Assembly (NCBI RefSeq): GCF_026810445.1
Contig: NZ_CP113949.1
Span: 1,178,001 to 1,242,000 of the forward strand
Direction: 5' to 3'
DNA from: Pseudomonas sp. BSw22131
GTDB taxonomy: Bacteria; Pseudomonadota; Gammaproteobacteria; Pseudomonadales; Pseudomonadaceae
Length of the DNA: 64,000 nucleotides
Shown piece after piece: positions 15,508 through 23,711 of the stretch (within the stretch, counting starts at the first letter, position 1; each line of letters opens with the position of its first letter). The notes beneath the pieces were generated by a model. That model was not told where the DNA came from. It did no database searches and saw only the letters and a list, made by a program, of their open reading frames with translations. The translations under genes and the position numbers were made by a program.

Positions 15508-17874
15508 TCAGAACGAAACCGAGGTCTGCACATACAGCGTGCGAGGTTCGCCCACGTACTTGCCCTTGTTGTTGTCATCGAACGAGCGGGTGAAGTACTG
15601 GCGATTGAGGATGTTCTTCACCCCTATGGCGACGTTGAGGTCAGACATTTGCGGACCAAAATCATAGGCCGCACGGCTGCTGAACAGCATGAAGCCTGGA
15701 ATGCGCCCGGTGCTGCCGTCGGCGCTTTCGGCAGAGGTGTTCGTGTTGTCAGCGAACTGGCTGCTCTGGTACGAACTGTCCACGTTCAGCTTCCACGGAC
15801 CTTCGGTGTAACCGACACCCAAGGTGCCTTTGTGTTTTGACGAGAACGGAACACGATTGCCTTGGTTCGGGCCACTTTCCTCAATGGTCGCGTCAACGAA
15901 CGCATACGTGGCGTAGACATCGAAACCGCCCAGCATCGGACTCAAACCATCAAGCGCGAAGTTGACGCTGGTCTCGATGCCGCGATGACGTGTCTGCCCT
16001 CGAGCAATCACCGTGTCGTTGGTCTGGTTGCTCTCGTATTGATTATCGAAATTGATCAAAAACGCGCCGATCTCCGCCCGCAGGTTGCCATTGTCATAGC
16101 GGGTGCCGAGTTCCCAGGTGCGTGCTTTCTCCGGTTTCACTTCGCCGCCAATCACACGGTTTGGCATCTGGCTGTACTGCACGGAGCCGAAAGACCCCTC
16201 GGTGTTGGCGTAAAGATTCCAGCTTTCGGTCAGGTGATACAGCACATTGAGCGCAGGCAGTGCGGTGTTGTAATCGCCCTGATATTTGACGTTGGTCAGG
16301 TTGTTGTTCTGCGCAGAATCAATCATTTCGTAGCGAATGCCGGGGGTGAACGTCCATTTGCCGATGTCGATGCGGTCATCGATGTAGAACGCGTGGGCTT
16401 GGGTCGAGCCTCGGGTGTCCCGGTCATTGCGGCTGTCAGTGGTAGGCAGCAGATTCAGCGCCGTATTTTCGCGATAGCGCAGTTCATGGCCTGCTTCGTT
16501 GACATAGCGATACCCAACGCCGACCTCGTGCCAGGTGTCGCCAAGCCCGAAGCCTTGGGAGAAACGCGTTTCCAGCCCCCGCACCCAATATTCACGCGGT
16601 GACAGCGACACGAATGAGCCTTGGTCCAGATAGCCGCTGCGCAGGGTCTTGGTGAAGAAGCTGTTGACGGTAAAAACCCGCGCGTCTTGTTCGTAGCGAT
16701 AACCGATGTTGAACATTGTGCGGCGACCCCAGAATTTGTCTTTCTGGCGCGTCGACTGGTACGGATCAGCGTCGTAGTCATCCACGTTCAGGCCGCCTGG
16801 CATGTCGGCTTGCCCTTCGTAGTACTGCGCTTCGGTATTGATGCTGTTAGCTTCGTCGATCTGGTATTTGCCCTTGAGAATCAGGTCGTCGATCTGCGTA
16901 TCACTGTGCTCACGCCAATCGCCGCCGCGCGTGCCGGAATACAACACGGCGCCGCCCAAGCCGTTTTCGTTTGTACCGCCCGCCAGCAGATTGCCTGTGG
17001 TTTTGAAGCCGTCGTGGCTGGACGATGGGCTGGTTTGTGTCTGAATCCCGCCCTTGACAGTCGGCGCGTCCGGGATCGCCCGGGTCACGAAGTTGACGAT
17101 ACCGCCCACGTTCTGAGGGCCGTAGCGCACGGCACCGCCACCGCGAACCACATCCACTGCGTCCATGTTGCCCATGCTGATCGGCGCAAAAGATAACTGC
17201 GGCTGACCGTAAGGCGCGAACGGCACCGGGATGCCGTCCATCAGCACCGTGGAGCGGGCGGCAAGTCGTGGGTTGAGGCCGCGAATGCCGAAGTTGAGCG
17301 CCATATCGTGGCTACCCGTGCCGTTGTTGTCCGGCGCGTTGACGCCAGGAATGCGGTTCAGGACTTCACGCGCACTGGTGGCGCCCGTGCGTTCGAATTC
17401 GTCGCGACGGATTACATCACGTGCGCCAGGATGCTCGAAGACGTTGGTCTGCTGCGCGGCGCCCAGCCAGTCACCGACTACCGTGGAGGCGCCCAACTCA
17501 ATCGGGTCGTTAGTGTTTTCGGCGCTCTGGGCTTGAGTGGCAGGCTGCAAGGTGAAGCCGTTATTGCCGTCTGTCCTGGCTTGCAGGCCGGTGCCTTCCA
17601 GCAGTTGGGCGAGCCCTTGCTCAGGGGTGAAACTGCCTTCCAGGCCTCGGCTCGTACGACCGCTGGTGACGTCCGGGCTGTATGAGATCAGCACACCGGC
17701 TTCGCGGCCGAACTGGTTCAGCGCGGCTTCCAGTTCAGTGGGGGCGATGTGATACGGCTTGGTCGCTTCGGCCGCGTGGCTCAGCGACACCGCCCCCAGT
17801 GAAAGGCTGGCGCCGAAGATGACATGACGCAATGTGCGGGCGAGCGGCAGCAGCGGGGTCGGGCGGGATGACAT
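15508..17874 (-). CDS. fecA: TonB-dependent ferric dicitrate receptor FecA
   Basis: A 788-residue outer-membrane receptor. After a signal peptide (about residues 1-35) comes an STN signalling domain (about 40-115) that contacts FecR, then the plug, with FEHPGARDVIRRDEFE, REVLNRIPGVNAP, NFGIRGLNPRLA and RGGGAVRYGPQNVGG nearly identical to E. coli FecA, and a 22-strand barrel ending in a Phe (SVSF). Length (788 versus 774 in E. coli) fits. It imports ferric dicitrate and signals its presence to FecR/FecI encoded just upstream. The 216-base gap to fecR should hold the FecI-dependent promoter. Confidence 0.96.
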   Translation of the reverse strand: MSSRPTPLLPLARTLRHVIFGASLSLGAVSLSHAAEATKPYHIAPTELEAALNQFGREAGVLISYSPDVTSGRTSRGLEGSFTPEQGLAQLLEGTGLQARTDGNNGFTLQPATQAQSAENTNDPIELGASTVVGDWLGAAQQTNVFEHPGARDVIRRDEFERTGATSAREVLNRIPGVNAPDNNGTGSHDMALNFGIRGLNPRLAARSTVLMDGIPVPFAPYGQPQLSFAPISMGNMDAVDVVRGGGAVRYGPQNVGGIVNFVTRAIPDAPTVKGGIQTQTSPSSSHDGFKTTGNLLAGGTNENGLGGAVLYSGTRGGDWREHSDTQIDDLILKGKYQIDEANSINTEAQYYEGQADMPGGLNVDDYDADPYQSTRQKDKFWGRRTMFNIGYRYEQDARVFTVNSFFTKTLRSGYLDQGSFVSLSPREYWVRGLETRFSQGFGLGDTWHEVGVGYRYVNEAGHELRYRENTALNLLPTTDSRNDRDTRGSTQAHAFYIDDRIDIGKWTFTPGIRYEMIDSAQNNNLTNVKYQGDYNTALPALNVLYHLTESWNLYANTEGSFGSVQYSQMPNRVIGGEVKPEKARTWELGTRYDNGNLRAEIGAFLINFDNQYESNQTNDTVIARGQTRHRGIETSVNFALDGLSPMLGGFDVYATYAFVDATIEESGPNQGNRVPFSSKHKGTLGVGYTEGPWKLNVDSSYQSSQFADNTNTSAESADGSTGRIPGFMLFSSRAAYDFGPQMSDLNVAIGVKNILNRQYFTRSFDDNNKGKYVGEPRTLYVQTSVSF

Positions 17875-18090
17875 GCAGGAGTCCTTTGGAAAGACGGATA
17901 AAAAGTGCTTTTCCTGTCTGTCACGCGAGTCGATGAAAACAGCTCATAAAATTTGTTAAAAACTGAAAATAATCTGTAGGCAATCCCCTCGTCGTTGAGA
18001 TGCCGCCGGATTCCGAGTTATCGCGCCACGAACGGTGGCTGTGGGCGGACAGGTCGAGTCGGACCCTGCCGATGCAGTAAATGCTTGGGT

Positions 18091-19047
18091 CTAGACGCGC
18101 TTTTCGACGGTGACCCAATACCGGGTAAAACGCTGGACTTTTACCGGCAACGCTACTTCAAGCATGTCGAGAATCCGTTCGCTGTCCGCCAACGGGTAGC
18201 TGCCGGAAATCAACAGGTCTGCGGCGTTGGGATCGCAATTGAGCCTGCCGCGACGGTAGCGGTTAAGTTCGACGAGGAAGTCCTCCAGCCGCATGTGCGC
18301 AGCCACCAGCATCCCGTCGGCCCACGCACCGTTGCTGGCATCCAGTTCGCGCACTGGCGTCCATTGCGATGCGGTAAACGTGACTTGCTGGTTGGCCTGG
18401 AGCAAAAAAGGCGGGCCTGAACGAGCAGCCGGGGTCAATCTCATGCTGCCCGTAAACACCGCCAGTTGAGAGTGACCGTCCAGTTGCCGCAGGTTAAAAC
18501 GCGTTTCACCGGCGAGCGTTTGAAGGCTGCCCTGCGCCGTCAGCAGTTGCAGTGGGCGCGGGTCCGACGCCGCCGTCATCAGCATCTCGCCTTCGAGCAG
18601 GCGAATCAGCCGCTGGTGGCTGTCAAACCGTACATCCATCGCACTGCCGGTATTGAGTTGCACCTGGCTGCCGTCCGCCAGCGCCACTTCGCGCCGCTCA
18701 CCCACGCTGCTTCGGTAATCGGCAAACAAGGGTGGCAGCGCTAACTGGTCGCGCATGCCCCAGGTCAACGCGCCGCCTGCGCCGAGTAACAGCAGCAGTT
18801 TCAACGCATGTCGCCGGCTTTGAGAGGCGGGTGCGTTGATAGCCGCGTGGGCCAGCGGCGAGGACAAACCGCTCAAGCGCTGATTGACCCGCTGGATATG
18901 TGCCCAGGCGCGTTGATGATCGTGGTGGCTGGTCAGCCAGGCCTGCCAGGCGTGTTGCCGACCGGGCTCAAGGGCGCCGCTTTGCATTTCCACCAGCCAG
19001 CTCACTGCTTGCTCGGCGACCTCTGGCGAAATATCCGGGCGATTCAT
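18091..19047 (-). CDS. fecR: FecR-family transmembrane sigma regulator
   Basis: A 318-residue cytoplasmic-membrane protein that links the receptor's STN domain to the ECF sigma factor. The N-terminal cytoplasmic part has the typical AVSWLVEMQSG and WQAWLTSHHDHQRAW (DUF4880-like) segments, one membrane helix follows (about residues 87-103, LKLLLLLGAGGALTWG), and the periplasmic part carries REVALADGSQVQLNTGSAM, the FecR domain core. The ATG at 19047 lies two bases beyond the fecI stop, so the two genes are translationally close. The longer open frame upstream lies inside fecI and is not real. Confidence 0.94.
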   Translation of the reverse strand: MNRPDISPEVAEQAVSWLVEMQSGALEPGRQHAWQAWLTSHHDHQRAWAHIQRVNQRLSGLSSPLAHAAINAPASQSRRHALKLLLLLGAGGALTWGMRDQLALPPLFADYRSSVGERREVALADGSQVQLNTGSAMDVRFDSHQRLIRLLEGEMLMTAASDPRPLQLLTAQGSLQTLAGETRFNLRQLDGHSQLAVFTGSMRLTPAARSGPPFLLQANQQVTFTASQWTPVRELDASNGAWADGMLVAAHMRLEDFLVELNRYRRGRLNCDPNAADLLISGSYPLADSERILDMLEVALPVKVQRFTRYWVTVEKRV

Positions 19048-19049
19048 GC

Positions 19050-19553
19050 TCACAGAGCGAAGTAGCAGCGCAGGGCCGCTTTGTTCAGGTGGCGTTTGAC
19101 GGTGGCAATCGAGATGTTCAGGCAGGCGGCGATTTGGCCGTGGGTCAGGCCGTCCACCTGTGCCAGCAAAAACGCGCGCTTGACCAATATCGGCAGGCCA
19201 TCGAGCAGTTGATCGAGCTCCACCAGCGTTTCCAGAATAATCGCGCGTTCTTCTTCCGACGGGGCCACGCATTCAGGCAGTTCGGCCAGCGCTGCTGCGT
19301 AGGCACGTTCCAGCTCCTGACGTCGGTAATGGTTGCACAGCACACGCCTGGCGACGGTGGTGAGGAAGGCGCGAGGTTCCACAAGCTGCGGCGTGTCACG
19401 GGCCAGCAGGACTTTGACGAAAGTGTCCTGCGCAAGGTCGGCCGCGCTGTCCGGGCAACCCAGACGGCGGCGCAACCATGTCGTCAGCCAACGATGGTGA
19501 GCGCTGTAAAGACCTTCCACGATGTGGTGGGAGAGGGGATGAGCGGTCGACAT
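19050..19553 (-). CDS. fecI: ECF sigma factor FecI
   Basis: A 167-residue sigma-70-family factor of the iron-starvation (FecI) group. Region 2 is seen as LGCPDSAADLAQDTFVKVL and PRAFLTTVARRVLCNHYRR; region 4 as GLPILVKRAFLLAQVDGLTH and the HTH QIAACLNISIATVKRHLNKA. It should direct RNA polymerase to the fecA promoter when ferric dicitrate is bound outside. A Fur-box-like site lies 60-90 bases upstream of its start, so low iron should switch it on. Confidence 0.95.
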   Translation of the reverse strand: MSTAHPLSHHIVEGLYSAHHRWLTTWLRRRLGCPDSAADLAQDTFVKVLLARDTPQLVEPRAFLTTVARRVLCNHYRRQELERAYAAALAELPECVAPSEEERAIILETLVELDQLLDGLPILVKRAFLLAQVDGLTHGQIAACLNISIATVKRHLNKAALRCYFAL

Positions 19554-19615
19554 AGCCAGTGGTGATCCGGGAGGGGCCTGTAAATGCGGACGATTCTGTC
19601 AGAGTCCTTTGCGTA

Positions 19616-19640
19616 TGAGAATATTTATCATTAATATTGC
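19616..19640. promoter_or_regulatory. Fur-box-like site between the two divergent iron units
   Basis: The sequence GAGAATATTTATCATTAAT matches the classic 19-base Fur consensus at about 13 of 19 positions by my count, with the ATCATT half well preserved. It lies between fecI (minus) and the DUF3649 gene (plus) and so could control both. Confidence 0.7.
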
Positions 19641-19761
19641 GTTCTTTTGTTTCAACTCCGGCAAAGTCCCACCGACATGCCGTCATCAGGACTCAACACT
19701 CGATGTCGATTCAGACAAATTCTGTCGAAATCACCTACACGCCATCGAGGATCGCTCACTG

Positions 19762-20094
19762 ATGGAGAGCGTTTCATCAGTCAGGCGTAATCCTGGCAGG
19801 GCCAAGCGCGGCGGGGTTTCCTTGCGCTGGCGCCTGGCTGTAGCGTTCCGGGTGCTGGCTGCGGCTGTGGGCGGCTATCTGGTCGCGGCGCTTTTCAGCG
19901 TCTGCCTGGCGCAGTGGCTGCCGTTCACTCGCGCAGAGTCTGTCGTGCTGGCCATGACGGTGTCGTTTCTTGCCTGGCTACTCGTGGCCCTGTGGTGTTT
20001 TGCCTGTCGCAGCGTCGTATTGGCCTGGTTCGGTGTCTTGCTGCCCGCGGGCGTGTTCGCCAGCCTTTATGGCATCGGGCGGTGGCTGTCGTGA
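19762..20094 (+). CDS. DUF3649-family inner-membrane protein of an iron-uptake operon
   Basis: A 110-residue protein with three hydrophobic helices (about residues 24-48, 55-75 and 82-104). Size, topology and context match the DUF3649 family, whose members accompany PepSY and DUF3325 membrane proteins next to TonB-dependent receptors. The ATG at 19762 follows GAGGA; the frame is open back to 19609 but that part overlaps the Fur site. Its TGA overlaps the GTG start of the next gene. It probably helps periplasmic iron release or reduction, by association only. Confidence 0.75.
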   Translation: MESVSSVRRNPGRAKRGGVSLRWRLAVAFRVLAAAVGGYLVAALFSVCLAQWLPFTRAESVVLAMTVSFLAWLLVALWCFACRSVVLAWFGVLLPAGVFASLYGIGRWLS

Positions 20095-21710
20095 AAGAAG
20101 GATTTCGTCAGTCCATGGCCTGGCTGCACACATGGGCGGGCCTGGTGTTCGGCTGGTTGCTGTTCGCGATATTCCTGACGGGCACGTTGTCGTATTTCAA
20201 AGATGAAATCACTCAGTGGGCACAGCCTGAGGTGCAGCTGCGCGACGTTGCTCCAGGCGATAGCCTGGATCATGCGCAACGCTGGCTGCAACAGAACGCG
20301 GCGGATTCGCCACGGTGGTTCATCAACCTGCCGGACGCACGCTCACCCGGTTTGACGGTGATGTGGCAGAAGCCCGTTCGAGGCTTCGAAAACAAAACCC
20401 TCGACCCACTCACCGGCACTGAAACCAGCGCACGGGAGACCAAAGGCGGCGAGTTTTTCTACCGTTTCCATTTTCAGTTACAGATGCCTTATCCGTGGGG
20501 GCGCTGGCTGGCGGCGATCGCGGCCATGGTGATGCTGGTCACCATGATCAGCGGCGTCATCATTCACAAAAAGATTTTCAAGGAGTTCTTCACTTTCCGG
20601 CCGCGCAAGGGACAGCGCTCGTGGCTGGACGGGCATAACGCGGTGGGTGTGCTCATCCTGCCGTTTCATCTGATGATCACTTACAGCAGCCTGGTGATCT
20701 TCATGACCATGGTCATGCCAGCTAGCATTCTCACCGCTTACGGCAGCGACACGCAGACGTTTTTCAACGACCTGTTCCCTTCGCAGAAGCCGGTGCAAGC
20801 GTCGGGCAAAGCGGTACCGCTGGCGCCATTGCGGCCGATGATGGACACCGCGCGGGAGCACTGGCAGGGCGCGTCGATCGCGCGGCTGGTGGTCAATCGG
20901 CCGGGAGACGCCAACGCAACGGTGACGTTCGAGCGCGGCAGCGATGACCGCATTCTTTACGAGCCAGGGTCGGGCATGACGTTCAGCGGCACCACCGGCG
21001 CAGTGGACGGCGAAAGCGTCATGACCGCCGCGCCGCTGATGTTGGCTGGCGGTTTGTACGGCTTGCACATGGGGCATTTCGCAGGGCCTGTCTTGCGCTG
21101 GCTCTACTTTGTATTCGGTGTCGGCGGTACGGCGCTGATCGGCACCGGGCTGGTGATGTGGCTGGGCAAGCGCCGCCTCAAGCACGCGATCAGTGGCGTG
21201 CTGCCCTTTGAATTGCGTCTGGTGGAGGTGCTGAACGTCGCCAGCATGGCCGGACTGATGCTGGCCGTGGGCAGTTTTTTCTGGGCCAATCGGCTGTTGC
21301 CGGTCGGCCTGGTCGGACGCGATGGCTGGGAGATCAACGTCTTCTTCATCATGTGGGGCCTGGCTTTGCTGCATGCCCTGCTGCGCAAGGGCAAAGCGGC
21401 GTGGCGCGAACAACTGGGGCTGGGCGCGCTGCTGTTTGCCGGTCTGCCGCTGCTCGATGCACTGACGGCCTGGCCTTATCTGGCGGCAGCGGTGCGCGAA
21501 GGGCACTGGGCAATTCCGGGGGTGGACCTGACGGCGCTGGTCACCGGGTTATTTCTTGGCGGGTCGGCGTTGAAGTTTCGCACCGGGCGGCAAAAAAGCA
21601 TCGCGAGCAAGCTCACACACGCCAGCGGCACGCAAAAGCTGCATCTGGCTGACGGCCGTGGGAGGGAGCTTGCTCACGAACTCAACACTTCCCGTCACGA
21701 GGTGCATTGA
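20091..21710 (+). CDS. PepSY-associated transmembrane protein (iron uptake, possible reductase)
   Basis: A 539-residue inner-membrane protein. The first helix WLHTWAGLVFGWLLFAIFLTG is the PepSY_TM signature; the helices at about 145-165 and 188-210 contain the conserved WLDGHNAVGVLILPFHLMI histidines, and FMTMVMP follows. More helices occupy the C-terminal half. The group resembles FoxB/FpvG-type siderophore-iron reductases, so heme-assisted reduction of ferric siderophores is plausible. The GTG at 20091 overlaps the previous stop (GTGA). The last 35 or so residues are encoded by an inserted REP-type palindrome. Confidence 0.85.
   Translation: MKEGFRQSMAWLHTWAGLVFGWLLFAIFLTGTLSYFKDEITQWAQPEVQLRDVAPGDSLDHAQRWLQQNAADSPRWFINLPDARSPGLTVMWQKPVRGFENKTLDPLTGTETSARETKGGEFFYRFHFQLQMPYPWGRWLAAIAAMVMLVTMISGVIIHKKIFKEFFTFRPRKGQRSWLDGHNAVGVLILPFHLMITYSSLVIFMTMVMPASILTAYGSDTQTFFNDLFPSQKPVQASGKAVPLAPLRPMMDTAREHWQGASIARLVVNRPGDANATVTFERGSDDRILYEPGSGMTFSGTTGAVDGESVMTAAPLMLAGGLYGLHMGHFAGPVLRWLYFVFGVGGTALIGTGLVMWLGKRRLKHAISGVLPFELRLVEVLNVASMAGLMLAVGSFFWANRLLPVGLVGRDGWEINVFFIMWGLALLHALLRKGKAAWREQLGLGALLFAGLPLLDALTAWPYLAAAVREGHWAIPGVDLTALVTGLFLGGSALKFRTGRQKSIASKLTHASGTQKLHLADGRGRELAHELNTSRHEVH
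21600..21682. repeat. REPIN inside the 3' coding end of the PepSY gene
   Basis: TCGCGAGCAAGCTC at the left and GTGGGAGGGAGCTTGCTCAC at the right form the inverted arms seen in the intergenic copies at 29520 and 32300. Here the unit is read through in frame and supplies the final residues of the PepSY protein. Confidence 0.75.
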
Positions 21711-22042
21711 TGCTCTTGACCACGCTGCTGTGCTTTGTCGGATTCAGCGCGCTGAGCCTGTCGATGAGCCGGCATTACACGGACGCCATCGGCGGCAAAC
21801 TTGCACCCGGGCGGCGCCAGTGGCTGCGTGTACTGGGCTGGGTCGCGTTGCTGTTTTCGCTGTGGGCGGGGATCGAAGCGGGCGGTTGGGGGATGGGGCT
21901 GGTGCAGTGGTCCGCATCACTGATGATCAGCGCGATGGCGCTGTTGATCGCGCTGTCCTGGCGACCCCGTCTGGCTTTATTGCTGGCGGGTATGGCGCTA
22001 TTGATCAGTCCGGTCGCCGCCATTAGCCAGTGGTTGGCCTGA
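21710..22042 (+). CDS. DUF3325-family inner-membrane protein
   Basis: A 110-residue protein with three to four hydrophobic helices, starting MLLTTLLCFVGFSALSLSMS, the usual beginning of DUF3325 proteins. These occur beside PepSY and DUF3649 proteins in siderophore-uptake operons. The ATG at 21710 overlaps the PepSY stop (TGATG). The sigma-factor gene begins one base after its stop region. Function unknown, likely a membrane partner of the PepSY protein. Confidence 0.78.
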   Translation: MLLTTLLCFVGFSALSLSMSRHYTDAIGGKLAPGRRQWLRVLGWVALLFSLWAGIEAGGWGMGLVQWSASLMISAMALLIALSWRPRLALLLAGMALLISPVAAISQWLA

Positions 22043-22043
22043 C

Positions 22044-22661
22044 GTGAGCCTGATGACCTCACCAAACCCGGACACTCCGGAGCCTCGTCAGCCCTGTGCG
22101 CAGTCAGAGTTTTCCAACGGCAGTCGTGCGCATTTTCTCCAGGTGTTTCTGTCCCAGCGGCTGCAAATGGAGGCGCTGGTCAGTCGACGCGTGGGATGCC
22201 GGGCAACGGCAGCCGATCTGGTACAGGATCTGTTCGTGCGTTTCTGGCGTCGTCCGCTGGTTCAGGTGGAAGAACTGAGCACCTATCTGCTGCGATGCGC
22301 GGGCAATATCGCCATTGATCATCTGCGCAACGAGGGCACGCGCGCGCGGCTTAGCGAGGAATGCATGACCCAGCCGAACGACGTGGTCGATGATCAGCCC
22401 CATGCCGCGCTGGAAGCCGGCAACGATCTGCGGCACGTCGAGGCTGCACTGCGCGGGCTCCCGGAAAAAACCCGGCAGATCTTCCTGCTCAATCGCATTC
22501 ACGGGCGTAAATACGCCGAGATCGCCAAGGTCATGGGGCTTTCTCAAAGCGCGGTCGAAAAACACATGATGCGCGCCTTGCAGGCCTGCAAGGCGAGTCT
22601 TGCGCATGACGCACCGCCGGCCCGTGGCCTGCGTGGCAAGTCACAGGATGCCCGTCGATGA
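22044..22661 (+). CDS. ECF sigma factor, iron-starvation (FecI/FpvI-like) type
   Basis: A 205-residue ECF sigma factor. Region 2 includes RRVGCRATAADLVQDLFVRF and LLRCAGNIAIDHLRNE; region 4 includes LRGLPEKTRQIFLLNRIHG and the HTH EIAKVMGLSQSAVEKHMMRA. It belongs to the same broad group as FecI but is a distinct paralogue. The GTG at 22044 follows the DUF3325 stop by one base; an ATG at 22053 is possible. It should drive the receptor gene at 23712 under control of the FecR-like protein encoded next. Confidence 0.92.
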   Translation: MSLMTSPNPDTPEPRQPCAQSEFSNGSRAHFLQVFLSQRLQMEALVSRRVGCRATAADLVQDLFVRFWRRPLVQVEELSTYLLRCAGNIAIDHLRNEGTRARLSEECMTQPNDVVDDQPHAALEAGNDLRHVEAALRGLPEKTRQIFLLNRIHGRKYAEIAKVMGLSQSAVEKHMMRALQACKASLAHDAPPARGLRGKSQDARR

Positions 22662-23662
22662 ATGCGTCGCCTGCGCGTGTCAACGTGTCGCCCGATCAGC
22701 ACGCCGCCGCGCTGGCATGGCTGGGCCGTCTGCATGGTCGGCCGAGCGCTGGCGATCAGGCCCGGTTCAGCGAATGGCTGCGCGCCGATCCCGTGCACGC
22801 CGAAGCCTACGCTCAGGCGCAGGTGGTGTGGGAGTTGACCGAAGAACCCGCCCAGCGCCTGGCGCGTGAAAACGCCGCGTCACTGGATGTGCTGCTCGCT
22901 GCGATGGATGCGCCTGAAGTGGCGCGCCACCGTCGCAGGGTCGCGCCCTGGTCAGCGGGTTTGGCGATGGCGGCGTGTCTGCTGCTGATGGTCAGCGTCG
23001 GCATGGGTTGGCAGCCGCAGCGTTGGGCAGATGATTTCGGTGCCGACTATGTGTCGGCACCGGGGCAGGTGCGCACCGTTACGCTGGCCGATAAGTCTGA
23101 GGTGACGCTGGATGCCGACAGTGCGATCGCCGTGGATTTCAGAATCGGTGAGCGCCACGTGCAACTGCGTCGCGGCGCGGCGTTCTTCCATGTCACGCAC
23201 ACCAATGAGCCGTTTGTGGTCGACGCGCATGCCGGCCATACCCGGGTGATGGGCACCCGTTTCGAGGTCCGCCTGCAACCGGTCGGCGCGCAGGTGACAG
23301 TGCTGTCGGGCAAGGTCGGTGTGAGCGCGGTGGGTGATCAGCCGCAACAGGTTCTGACGGCCGGGCAACAGGTGCGTTATGACCAGCTACTCACCACGGT
23401 TCCTGCGTCGGTCGACAGCGAGAGCGCTCTGGCCTGGCGTCAGGGCTGGCTGAATTACTACCGCACGCCGCTGGCCGATGTGATCAGCGACTTGAGCCGG
23501 TATTACCCCGGCCGCATTGTGTTGCTCAACGACAAACTCGGCGCTACCCGTGTCAGCGGCAGCTTCCCCAGCAACGACCCTGAAGCGATATTGGCCAGTT
23601 TGAAATCTGTGGTGGGTTTTGAGCAGTACGCGTTGTTGGGGCGCGTGATCGTGCTGCGGTGA
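22658..23662 (+). CDS. FecR-family sigma regulator
   Basis: A 334-residue anti-sigma/activator. The cytoplasmic part contains AAALAWLGRLHGR and FSEWLRADPVHAEAYAQA; one membrane helix lies at about residues 104-122 (WSAGLAMAACLLLMVSVGMG); the periplasmic FecR domain follows with VRTVTLADKSEVTLDADSA and VMGTRFEVR. The start overlaps the sigma gene's stop (ATGA). Pairing with the receptor 49 bases downstream, which has an STN domain, completes a cell-surface signalling unit. Confidence 0.93.
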   Translation: MNASPARVNVSPDQHAAALAWLGRLHGRPSAGDQARFSEWLRADPVHAEAYAQAQVVWELTEEPAQRLARENAASLDVLLAAMDAPEVARHRRRVAPWSAGLAMAACLLLMVSVGMGWQPQRWADDFGADYVSAPGQVRTVTLADKSEVTLDADSAIAVDFRIGERHVQLRRGAAFFHVTHTNEPFVVDAHAGHTRVMGTRFEVRLQPVGAQVTVLSGKVGVSAVGDQPQQVLTAGQQVRYDQLLTTVPASVDSESALAWRQGWLNYYRTPLADVISDLSRYYPGRIVLLNDKLGATRVSGSFPSNDPEAILASLKSVVGFEQYALLGRVIVLR

Positions 23663-23711
23663 TGACCATGATCTGCAGACCTTCAGAGATGACTGGAGAG
23701 AGGGAAGCGCG

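Noticed and set aside
20478..21506. 342-residue minus-strand frame opposite the PepSY gene
   Set aside because: Antisense of a gene with clear PepSY helices; no family features of its own.
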